The position numbers and the translations under genes are program-made. A stretch of DNA of 13,695 nt from contig JBFMFE010000016.1 of the NCBI GenBank assembly GCA_040752295.1, forward strand, positions 1 through 13,695, written 5' to 3'. The DNA comes from JBFMFE01 sp040752295. Its GTDB lineage: Bacteria; UBP15; UBA6099; JBFMBQ01. This document shows, in pieces, positions 1 through 5,459 of this stretch (the stretch's first letter is position 1; every line of letters begins with the position of its first letter). The notes under the pieces were generated by a model, which searched no databases, was not told where the DNA came from, and saw only the letters and a program-made list of their open reading frames with translations.

Positions 1-37
1 CGAGTTCTATCTCGTGTACGAGCCGCGGGGGTCATAA
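1..37 (+). CDS. C-terminal tail of an unidentified upstream gene (partial)
   Basis: The first 37 bases read as an open frame that starts before the window and ends with TAA at 35-37. The visible peptide is EFYLVYEPRGS. It is too short for family assignment. In favour of a real gene end are the GC-rich codons up to the stop and the change to A-rich non-coding sequence just after it. It would point toward the minus-strand gene ending at 542, making 38-541 a convergent intergenic region. This could be a chance open frame. Confidence 0.35.
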   Translation, partial: EFYLVYEPRGS

Positions 38-38
38 G

Positions 39-65
39 GTTTTCCCGCCCGGCAGACGGGAAAAA
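39..65. repeat. Short inverted repeat just after the upstream stop codon
   Basis: Arms GTTTTCCCG (39-47) and CGGGAAAA (57-64) pair over eight bases around a nine-base loop. The hairpin begins one base after the TAA at 35-37, where a terminator would be expected. However, the right arm is followed by A residues rather than T residues. It therefore does not fit a classical intrinsic terminator on the + strand, nor clearly on the - strand. It could be a transcript-end processing hairpin. Confidence 0.4.
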
Positions 66-200
66 CGAAAAAAAACGCGCAGCACGGACGCAAATATTGA
101 GGAGAGAAAAAAATAGTTCCAACAAACGCATGGCGGCTTTCGCATATTAAATATGATTCTGGCGCAAAAAGTTCAAAACAGGAGTGCAGCAGGTCTTGAC

Positions 201-290
201 TGTCATTGCGAGGGAGCCGAAGGCGACCGAAGCAATCTCAAAAAAAGCCAGTAAAAAACTTGAGATTGCTTCGCTTCGCTCGCAATGACA
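201..290. repeat. Palindromic intergenic repeat (CHCERSEAIS type)
   Basis: The left arm (201-240) begins TGTCATTGCGAG and ends CGAAGCAATCTCA. The right arm (261-290) is its reverse complement apart from about ten extra bases in the middle of the left arm. A 20-base A-rich loop (241-260) separates them. When translated on the minus strand, one arm gives the peptide CHCERSEAIS, which from general knowledge recurs as a spurious translation in many bacterial genomes. I read it as a MITE-like or REP-like dispersed palindrome. Copy number cannot be judged from one window. Confidence 0.75.
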
Positions 291-354
291 CCGGAGCATG
301 GCAACCACAGATGAAACCAAAATTTGGTAAAATCGGACTTTTTGCACTGGAATC

Positions 355-443
355 AAATATCGAATATCGAACAAAGAACCGTGGAACGTCGAAGGGAAAA
401 ACACTTCGTCATTCGATATTCCTTGTTCGTTATTCATCATTCG
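355..443. repeat. Imperfect 42-base inverted repeat
   Basis: The segment 355-396 and the reverse complement of 402-443 align end to end without gaps and share a core such as CGAACAAnGAA. Identity is roughly 70 percent by eye, and the loop is only about five bases. Both arms contain repeated GAATATCGAA-like words, a pattern I associate with a second family of dispersed intergenic palindromes. Transcribed on either strand it would form a long hairpin, which may end transcripts from either converging gene. It is unrelated in sequence to the element at 201-290. Confidence 0.55.
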
Positions 444-541
444 TTTTTGACCGACCAGGTACCCTGTTTTTTGCTCCCTGTAGTAAAAAGTGATTTTATC
501 CGTGGAAACGGCAACGGCGCCGCATCGAAGCCCTGCGCGGG

Positions 542-1417
542 TCACTCGCCTCCGGGCTGCGGGGCGGGCGCGGGCTGTTGTTCCGGAGGTTTGTTTTCCG
601 GCGCCGCATGAGGCGGGGTTTCCCGCGCCTGCGCCTCGAAGGAGAGTATCTCCTCGCGCGACGAGAACCGCTCCTTCAGGTTCATGGATTTGATGAGGAA
701 CGTAACTTTCCGTTTCTGGTGCTCGGCGACCGATCTCTGGAGTTCGCACCTCGTTCTTCCCTGGCATAGTTCGACGTAATAGAAAACGCCGTCCTTGAGC
801 AGTTCGATGAAGTCCACGCCGTAGGGGTCTTCGGCGAGGACCCGCAGGAGGTACGAATTCGGGCTTTCGTTGAGAACCTCGACGGCGATGGACGGTCCGG
901 AGATGTTCAACGCTATTTCGTCGGGCGCCGCCGGGGGGTTCATGTCCTCATCGCCCGGAGCGGAGGCGATGATCGGGACGTAGTCGCCCGTGAAATGCGG
1001 GAGGCTTGCAACGAGGTAGACCTTCGGACCGTCTTCACCGGGGTTTATGCGTATTTTTTCCCTGTGTTTCGCGCCGGACGAGCAGAGCGCGGTGGCGGCG
1101 ATGACGTGGGTTGGAAGTCCTGAGGTCGGCGTGACGCCTGCGACGCGGCAGGCGGGAGCTTTCGCGCACTCCTGGAGAAAGACGACTTTCTCGCCGGCGG
1201 AGATTTCGAGACTTTCCAATCCCTCGTCGCAGGCTGCCGTCGCGGAGAAGCGGACCGTCTCGGAGTCGGAAACGAGTATGAAGGACTGGATCATGCGGCT
1301 GCCGCCGCGGAGTTCGAGCGCGCCGAAGAGCTGGTCCTTCTGGGGGAAAACCGGTTGTGTGAAAACAATCCACAACAGGGATACAACGGGGAACAAAACC
1401 CACTGATTTTTACACAT
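542..1417 (-). CDS. Secreted protein with two Ig-like repeats, function unknown
   Basis: This encodes 291 residues and I do not recognise a named family. Residues 1-26 look like a signal peptide: Lys3 followed by a hydrophobic run from about 6 to 20. Two stretches resemble each other: 55-92 and 190-226. Each has a beta-like strand, G(L/V)xx(L/I)E, a further strand, then a cysteine pair spaced CX5C (Cys84/Cys90 and Cys218/Cys224). This matches the usual pattern of bacterial Ig-like modules with a small disulfide loop. Cys63 and Cys112 are extra. The last 25 residues are rich in Pro, Ala and Gln, like a linker or wall-facing tail. An upstream TTG at 1451-1453 would add 12 residues, but it lies inside the predicted promoter, so ATG 1415-1417 is preferred. 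Neither start has a Shine-Dalgarno. The gene is transcribed away from the B12 operon; a functional link is not shown. Confidence 0.7.
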   Translation of the reverse strand: MCKNQWVLFPVVSLLWIVFTQPVFPQKDQLFGALELRGGSRMIQSFILVSDSETVRFSATAACDEGLESLEISAGEKVVFLQECAKAPACRVAGVTPTSGLPTHVIAATALCSSGAKHREKIRINPGEDGPKVYLVASLPHFTGDYVPIIASAPGDEDMNPPAAPDEIALNISGPSIAVEVLNESPNSYLLRVLAEDPYGVDFIELLKDGVFYYVELCQGRTRCELQRSVAEHQKRKVTFLIKSMNLKERFSSREEILSFEAQARETPPHAAPENKPPEQQPAPAPQPGGE

Positions 1418-1424
1418 CAGAGGA

Positions 1425-1453
1425 AATATACGTATTTTCAAGTTCAAAGTCAA
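1425..1453 (-). promoter_or_regulatory. Sigma70-like promoter for the Ig-like protein, probably leaderless
   Basis: Read on the minus strand, TTGACT (1453-1448) is followed after exactly 17 bases by TATATT (1430-1425). Each box matches five of six consensus positions. Seven bases further on is the A of the ATG at 1417, which is where initiation would be expected. The transcript would then begin at or next to the start codon with no leader. This agrees with the absence of a Shine-Dalgarno upstream of that ATG. Confidence 0.6.
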
Positions 1454-1557
1454 AAATTTTAATATCCAGCGAGGGTTTGAAAAAAGGATGAACGCCGACG
1501 GGCGTCCCGGCTCGCTGCGGCGTCAAGAGAGCGGTCCGCTGAATTTTCGGGAAAAAC
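1454..1557. other. Spacer between the divergent promoters
   Basis: These 104 bases separate the -35 boxes of the two divergent promoters. They contain a perfect short palindrome AGCGGTCCGCT (1530-1540) about 17 bases upstream of the + strand -35 box, and a small hairpin ACGCC-GACG-GGCGT near 1492-1505. Either could be a regulator site, but no known operator is recognised. No gene is visible. Confidence 0.3.
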
Positions 1558-1586
1558 TTGACAGGGCGCGGCTGGGGAATTATAAT
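1558..1586 (+). promoter_or_regulatory. Perfect-consensus sigma70 promoter of the B12 operon
   Basis: TTGACA (1558-1563) and TATAAT (1581-1586) are both six-of-six matches to the sigma70 consensus, separated by the optimal 17 bases. Transcription would start near 1593, about 16 bases before the riboswitch. A promoter this strong suggests that output is limited downstream by the riboswitch and not by initiation. Confidence 0.9.
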
Positions 1587-1608
1587 GCAATACGAAAATT
1601 GAATAAAC

Positions 1609-1776
1609 AAAGGTGATCGGCTACGGGAAGCCCGGTGCGAAGCCGGCGCTGCCCCCGCAACTGTAACCAGGGACGAAAGCCGAAAACTCACTGAGCCTGA
1701 GGGTTCGGGAAGAGCGGCAAGTAGGACGATCTGGAAGCCAGGATACCGTACCGGCACCCAGGTCCGCAACCTCTTT
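1609..1776 (+). promoter_or_regulatory. Cobalamin riboswitch aptamer
   Basis: The core GCTGCCCCCGCAACTGTAA (1648-1666, approximately) and the preceding GGAAGCCCGG...CCGGCG stem match the conserved cobalamin riboswitch. The B12-box equivalent is GCCAGGATACCGTACCGGC (1737-1755). TCGGCT (1617-1622) pairs with AGCCGA (1678-1683). A candidate closing P1 helix pairs AAAGGT (1609-1614) with ACCTcTTT (1769-1776). The family binds adenosylcobalamin or other cobamides and normally switches B12 uptake and synthesis genes off when ligand is plentiful. Here it precedes tonB-btuFCD-btuB-cob genes, which fits. Exact boundaries need a covariance-model search. Confidence 0.95.
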
Positions 1777-1801
1777 CGGAGGGAAAGAGAGGGCGTTTTT
1801 T
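1765..1801 (+). terminator. Intrinsic terminator T1 of the riboswitch expression platform
   Basis: CGC (1765-1767) pairs with GCG (1793-1795), and CCTCTTT (1770-1776) pairs with AAGAGAGG-side bases 1786-1792, with one wobble and two bulged A residues. The stem is followed at once by six T residues (1796-1801). Its left arm overlaps the candidate P1 strand of the aptamer, so the two structures exclude each other. A second register of the same hairpin pairs 1771-1777 with 1783-1789. Confidence 0.6.
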
Positions 1802-1864
1802 GATCCCCTGTCTTCAGCTGTTCCCTGAGGATTCGGGATAACGTAAAAACGGGTCTTTTCCTCC
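1778..1864 (+). promoter_or_regulatory. Antiterminator pairing enclosing a middle hairpin
   Basis: GGAGGGAAAGA (1778-1788) can pair with TCTTTTCCTCC (1854-1864) over 11 bases with one G-U wobble. This would consume the loop and right arm of T1 and most of the left arm of T2, so it excludes both terminators. Between the strands lies an independent hairpin: ATCCC/GGGAT (1803-1807 with 1835-1839) around TCTTCAG/CTGAGGA (1811-1817 with 1825-1831). The arrangement looks like a long-range antiterminator helix. Its role is inferred from pairing only. Confidence 0.45.
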
Positions 1865-1886
1865 TCGGAAGGGAAAGACCCTTTTT
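1851..1886 (+). terminator. Intrinsic terminator T2 before tonB
   Basis: GGGTCTTTTCC (1851-1861) and GGGAAAGACCC (1871-1881) form an 11-base stem with one wobble around a nine-base loop, followed by TTTTT (1882-1886). It ends 24 bases before the chosen tonB start. It is the best candidate for the riboswitch-controlled terminator that decides whether the operon is transcribed. Confidence 0.85.
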
Positions 1887-1910
1887 ATTGAGATGGACGG
1901 ACGCGGAAGT

Positions 1911-2681
1911 ATGAACATAAGAAACGCGCTCATCATTTCGGCTGTTTTTCACGCCGCCGTGCTCTCCGCTCCGGTTCCGGGGGCGTTCCGCCGCGCCTCC
2001 ACCCCCGAAGTCCACGCTCAACGGTATATCCCCGTTGAAATCCTTTTCGTCCGCACGAGCGGCGAACAACGGACAGCCGCCGCGCGGAAGTCCTCCGCTG
2101 AAGAATGCGTCGCTCCGCGAGCCGCGCCGCGCGCGATGAAAAAAAATGTAATGGAGAGAACGAAGACGCCCGCCGCAGCGCTTCCCGTCCCCGCCGCCGC
2201 GCAGCCCGAACCGGCTGGCGTAAAAAGCCCCCCCCCGGCGGAAACGTCCGTCCCCCGCGAAACGGCATCCGCCGGGATTGAACCCGCGGCGGAGAACACG
2301 CGCCCGGGTGAAAGCGCATCCGCGACCGGCGCGCGCGACGCCGCCCCCCTCCCCTCCCCAGCGCCGGGCGGCGACACCGCCTGCGCTGCCGAACTGAAAA
2401 AACTTTTCGGAGGCAGCTTCCTGCGGGAAATCGCCGTCCAGTCGCTCGCGCGCGACCGCGGCATCGCCTCGCGAAAGGGAGAGACCGTGATCGGCTTCGA
2501 AAACGGCGCGCCGAAAATCACAATCGCCCGCCCATCCGGCAACCGCGTCATGGACGCGCTCGCGCGCGCCGCCGGCGAGGAAACGGCGCGCCGCATCGCG
2601 TCCATCCCGTCATGCGCCGGATTCGGCGGCGCCGTCGTCATACCGTACACCTTCAGGTGGAACGAAACGCAGGAAAAATGA
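1911..2681 (+). CDS. tonB: TonB family energy transducer
   Basis: This encodes 256 residues. TonB couples the inner-membrane proton gradient, through ExbB/ExbD, to outer-membrane receptors. Residues 5-20 form the single N-terminal membrane anchor, and Ser10/His14 repeat the S-x3-H spacing of the functional Ser16/His20 pair of E. coli TonB. Residues about 50-150 are rich in Ala, Pro and charged residues, as expected of the periplasm-spanning part. The C-terminal roughly 90 residues carry a GETVIGFENG...ARPSGNRVMDALARA pattern ending in VVIPYTF, resembling the TonB C-terminal fold (DGrv...psG...LD.Aa...vpy.F). The match is divergent. ATG 1911 is chosen because GGAAG lies just upstream and it begins at the anchor; in-frame ATG 1893 would add six residues. 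It overlaps btuF by four bases (ATGA). Its place in a B12 operon suggests a transducer dedicated to the co-encoded BtuB. No exbB or exbD is present. Confidence 0.82.
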   Translation: MNIRNALIISAVFHAAVLSAPVPGAFRRASTPEVHAQRYIPVEILFVRTSGEQRTAAARKSSAEECVAPRAAPRAMKKNVMERTKTPAAALPVPAAAQPEPAGVKSPPPAETSVPRETASAGIEPAAENTRPGESASATGARDAAPLPSPAPGGDTACAAELKKLFGGSFLREIAVQSLARDRGIASRKGETVIGFENGAPKITIARPSGNRVMDALARAAGEETARRIASIPSCAGFGGAVVIPYTFRWNETQEK

Positions 2682-3562
2682 AACGCGGCGCGACGACACT
2701 CGTTTTTTTCGCCGTTTCAGCGGCGCTCGCGGCGCGCCCGGCGCCGCCCGCCGCCGCCGATGGCAAACGCGCCGCCCCGCCCCGCCGGGTGATATCGCTC
2801 GCGCCGAGCATGACCGAGATCGTCTTTTTCCTCGGTCTCGGCGACAGGCTCGTCGGCGTGACCACGCAGTGCGATTATCCTCCCGAGGCGAAGAAAATCG
2901 AAAAGGTCGGCGGCTACTACATGTATCCCAGCCTGGAAAAGATCGTCGCCCTCAAGCCCGACATCATACTCGCCGAGACGTTCACGCTGCACCCGCTGTA
3001 CCAGAAGATGAAGAAGATGGGGTTGCCTTTAGTAAATTTCTCTCCGGAGACCGTTGATGATGTGCTGAGCAACATCGAAGAGATCGGCGCCATGCTGGGC
3101 GCTTCTGTTGAGGCGAAGAAGCGAACCGCCGGGTTGCGTGCGCGGGTCGAGACGATTGAAGATAGGTGCGCGAAACGGAAACTCCGCCCGCGCGTTTATA
3201 TCGAATTATGGTACGACCCCGTAATGACCGTCGGCAGCAGGAGCTTCATCGCGGACGTGCTGAGAACGCTTCAGTCTGAAAACATTTTCGACGACATAGA
3301 TAAAGGCTACGTGAAAGTGAACAACGAACTGATCATAGCCCGCGATCCCGAAGTCATCATACTCGCCTACATGAAAGCCGAGCAGAACCGGATTGAGCAT
3401 CTACTGAAACGCCCTGGGTGGGACAGGATTCGCGCCGTGCGTGAGGGACGTGTGTTTGCAGACGTGAATCCAGACCTTTACCTTCGTCCCGGTCCGAGGA
3501 TCGCCGAGGGGCTGGAGGCGCTCGAGGAAAGAATTCACGGGAGCGGCGGAGGAGGCAGATGA
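2678..3562 (+). CDS. btuF: Periplasmic cobalamin-binding protein BtuF
   Basis: This encodes 294 residues. BtuF captures corrinoids in the periplasm and delivers them to the BtuC-BtuD transporter. Residues 1-27 form a signal peptide with no lipobox cysteine, so the mature protein should be soluble. ISLAPSMTEIVFFLGLG (39-55), followed by a CDYPPEAKKIEKVGG segment and a LKPDIILA strand, is the typical start of class III binding proteins of the BtuF/FhuD type. Later LIIARDPEVIILAY and the closing RPGPRIAEGLEAL match the C-terminal lobe. The start ATG overlaps the tonB stop as ATGA, with AGGA close upstream. The stop overlaps the btuC start in the same way, which indicates translational coupling. 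Related proteins bind haem or siderophores, but the riboswitch and cob genes make a corrinoid the likely ligand. Confidence 0.93.
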   Translation: MKRGATTLVFFAVSAALAARPAPPAAADGKRAAPPRRVISLAPSMTEIVFFLGLGDRLVGVTTQCDYPPEAKKIEKVGGYYMYPSLEKIVALKPDIILAETFTLHPLYQKMKKMGLPLVNFSPETVDDVLSNIEEIGAMLGASVEAKKRTAGLRARVETIEDRCAKRKLRPRVYIELWYDPVMTVGSRSFIADVLRTLQSENIFDDIDKGYVKVNNELIIARDPEVIILAYMKAEQNRIEHLLKRPGWDRIRAVREGRVFADVNPDLYLRPGPRIAEGLEALEERIHGSGGGGR

Positions 3563-4623
3563 GAAGGACTCCAACCCGGTCAATGATACCGCCGCTCCTT
3601 CTTCTTATCTTACTCGCCGCGCTGACGGTGCTTTCGCTGTGCATAGGACCCGTGGACATCGGCGCCGGAGCCGGCGCGGGGAAGCCGTGGAGGGGGTTCC
3701 ACGTCGCCGACCCGAGGCGCGTGGCGGAGATGCTGGTCCGGTCCCGTCCGGCGGACGGGAGCGACACGCGCGAGGTGATACTGTTCGAGCTTCGGCTGCC
3801 GCGGGTGATCACGGGGATTCTCGTTGGCGGGTGTCTCGCGACGGCGGGGGCGATCTTTCAGGGGCTTCTGCGGAACCCGCTTGCCGACCCGTTCATACTG
3901 GGGGTGTCGTCCGGCGCGGCGCTGGGTGTGACGCTCGGCACGCTGCTGTCGCTGCCCCTTGTGCTTGGTCCTTCCGCCGTGCCGCTTCTCGCCGCCGCCG
4001 GGGCGCTCGCGGCGATGAACCTCGTTTACCATCTCTCGAAAGTGGGGGTGAGGCTGTCCATCTACAACCTGATCATTTCGGGTGTGATAGTGAACGCTGT
4101 GGGGTCTGCGCTGATCATGTTTTTAGTGTCGCTGATGACGCGCGAGCTTCACGGGGCGCTGTTCTGGCTGATGGGGCGGCTGGACACGACGACGATCGGG
4201 ATGAACCGGGCGCTGGGGATCGTCGCGGCGGCGGTGTTCGCGGGCGTCATGTGGTACTCGCGCGATCTCAACGCGCTGGTACTTGGGGAGGAGGACGCGT
4301 TTCACCTCGGTGTGAACGTGGAGTGGGTGAAGCGGTTCATGTTTTTCGCGGCGTCCGTACTGACGGGGTGCGCCGTCGCCGGGGGCGGGATAGTCGGTTT
4401 CGTGGGGCTGATCGTACCCCACGGGGCGCGGGCGCTGGTGGGACCCGACCACAGGTTCGTCTTCCCCGCCGCTGCGCTGATGGGGGCGGCGCTGCTCGTA
4501 GCGGCGGACATCGGGGCGCGCACGCTCGTCAGCCCCGCGGAGATTCCCGTCGGTGTCATAACCGCGCTTCTGGGAGGACCCTTCTTCCTCGTTCTCCTCA
4601 AAAGAAAATCGAGGTGGATGTGA
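3559..4623 (+). CDS. btuC: Cobalamin ABC transporter permease BtuC
   Basis: This encodes 354 residues of a FecCD/BtuC-family permease, the membrane-spanning half of the importer, which works as a dimer with BtuD. About nine to ten hydrophobic segments are visible. LRLPRVITGILVGGCLATAG followed by FQGLLRNPLADPFILGVSSG is the family signature in the first third. GGGIVGFVGLIVPHGARALVG near the end contains the conserved GFVGLIVPH segment of the BtuD coupling region. An extended loop (about 35-70) follows the first membrane segment. The ATG overlaps the btuF stop by four bases. Length is slightly above the usual 320-350. Confidence 0.95.
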   Translation: MRRTPTRSMIPPLLLLILLAALTVLSLCIGPVDIGAGAGAGKPWRGFHVADPRRVAEMLVRSRPADGSDTREVILFELRLPRVITGILVGGCLATAGAIFQGLLRNPLADPFILGVSSGAALGVTLGTLLSLPLVLGPSAVPLLAAAGALAAMNLVYHLSKVGVRLSIYNLIISGVIVNAVGSALIMFLVSLMTRELHGALFWLMGRLDTTTIGMNRALGIVAAAVFAGVMWYSRDLNALVLGEEDAFHLGVNVEWVKRFMFFAASVLTGCAVAGGGIVGFVGLIVPHGARALVGPDHRFVFPAAALMGAALLVAADIGARTLVSPAEIPVGVITALLGGPFFLVLLKRKSRWM

Positions 4624-4658
4624 GAGGAAGGATGAAGGAGGAAGGGGGAGTGACGCCG

Positions 4659-5459
4659 ATGATACTCGCCGAGGAACTGTCCGGGGCTTACGGGGAGCGG
4701 CGCGTTGTCGAGAGCCTGAGTTTTTCCGTGGAGAGGGGCGAGATATACGGCGTGATCGGTCCGAACGGTTCCGGCAAGACGACGCTGATCCGGCTTCTCA
4801 GCCGGTACATGCCGCCGAGATCGGGCGCCGTGGTCATGGACGGACGGCGCCTGGGGGAATACACGCTCAACGCGCTCGCGCGGAAGGTGGCGGTGGTGCC
4901 GCAGGAGACGGTGGTGGAGTTCAGTTTCACGGCGTACGACATAGCGGCGATGGGGCGGACGCCGTACGTGAACCGGCTGAGATTCGAGGACCGGGAAGAC
5001 GCGCGCGTGGTCGAGGAGAGCATGAGGGCGACGGACACGTGGGAGCTTCGCGGGCGTTTTTTCAACACGCTCAGCGGGGGCGAGGCGCAGCGGGTGGTGA
5101 TCGCCCGGTGCCTCGCCCAGAAGTGCGAGGTCATGATGCTGGACGAGCCGACGGCGCACCTCGACCTGAAATACCAGTCGGGGATATTCAGCCTCCTGCG
5201 GCGGCTGCGTGACACCGGGGGCATCACAATCGTGGCGACCACTCACGACCTCAACCTCGCCTCGCTGTACTGCGACAGGCTGCTGCTGCTGAACGGCGGG
5301 AGGAAGGAAGTCGAGGGCGCGCCGCGGGAGGTCATCACGGCGGAGAGGATCGAGAAGGTTTACGGCGCGGAGTGCATGGTGTTCTTCGACGAGTCGCGCG
5401 GTATCCCCGTGGTGTATCCCAAAGTTCAAAAACCGGAAGGAAAGGAAGAAAAGAGATGA
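4659..5459 (+). CDS. btuD: Cobalamin ABC transporter ATPase BtuD
   Basis: This encodes 266 residues of the cytoplasmic ATPase that powers the BtuC channel. All ABC motifs are visible: Walker A GPNGSGKTT (34-42), Q-loop in VVPQE, signature LSGGEAQRV (from 138), Walker B MMLDEP with Asp162/Glu163, and the H-loop His196 in TTHDLN. The C-terminal 60 residues are typical of the FepC/BtuD group. The start is uncertain. ATG 4659 gives the usual MILAEELSGAYG beginning and has GGGGGAG eight bases upstream. ATG 4632 adds nine residues. GTG 4620 adds 13, overlaps the btuC stop, and has GAGGTGG in front, matching the overlap style of the neighbours. The stop overlaps the btuB start as ATGA. Confidence 0.93.
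   Translation: MILAEELSGAYGERRVVESLSFSVERGEIYGVIGPNGSGKTTLIRLLSRYMPPRSGAVVMDGRRLGEYTLNALARKVAVVPQETVVEFSFTAYDIAAMGRTPYVNRLRFEDREDARVVEESMRATDTWELRGRFFNTLSGGEAQRVVIARCLAQKCEVMMLDEPTAHLDLKYQSGIFSLLRRLRDTGGITIVATTHDLNLASLYCDRLLLLNGGRKEVEGAPREVITAERIEKVYGAECMVFFDESRGIPVVYPKVQKPEGKEEKR

Larger units (their letters stand above)
38..541. other. Convergent intergenic region, no gene seen
   Basis: This 504-base stretch lies between two probable gene ends that face each other. It is more AT-rich than the flanking genes and holds three inverted repeats (39-65, 201-290, 355-443), listed separately. The short open frames crossing it are translations of the repeats and have no convincing ribosome binding site or signs of protein-coding sequence. 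I see no T-run terminator for either flanking gene. The long hairpins may serve as transcript ends. Confidence 0.6.

Noticed and set aside
147..767. Open frame of about 206 codons on the minus strand covering the intergenic repeats
   Set aside because: It runs through both palindromes and into the 3' end of the Ig-like gene in another frame, has the known spurious CHCERSEAIS peptide, and lacks a ribosome binding site.
3639..4619. Long + strand frame running into btuD from inside btuC
   Set aside because: This part is an Arg/Gly/Ala-rich shadow of btuC in another frame. Real btuD similarity begins only near 4659, so it is not a fusion.
4302..5429. 375-codon minus-strand frame opposite btuC/btuD
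   Set aside because: Its His/Arg/Pro-rich composition is typical of the antisense of GC-rich genes, and btuD motifs on the + strand explain the region.
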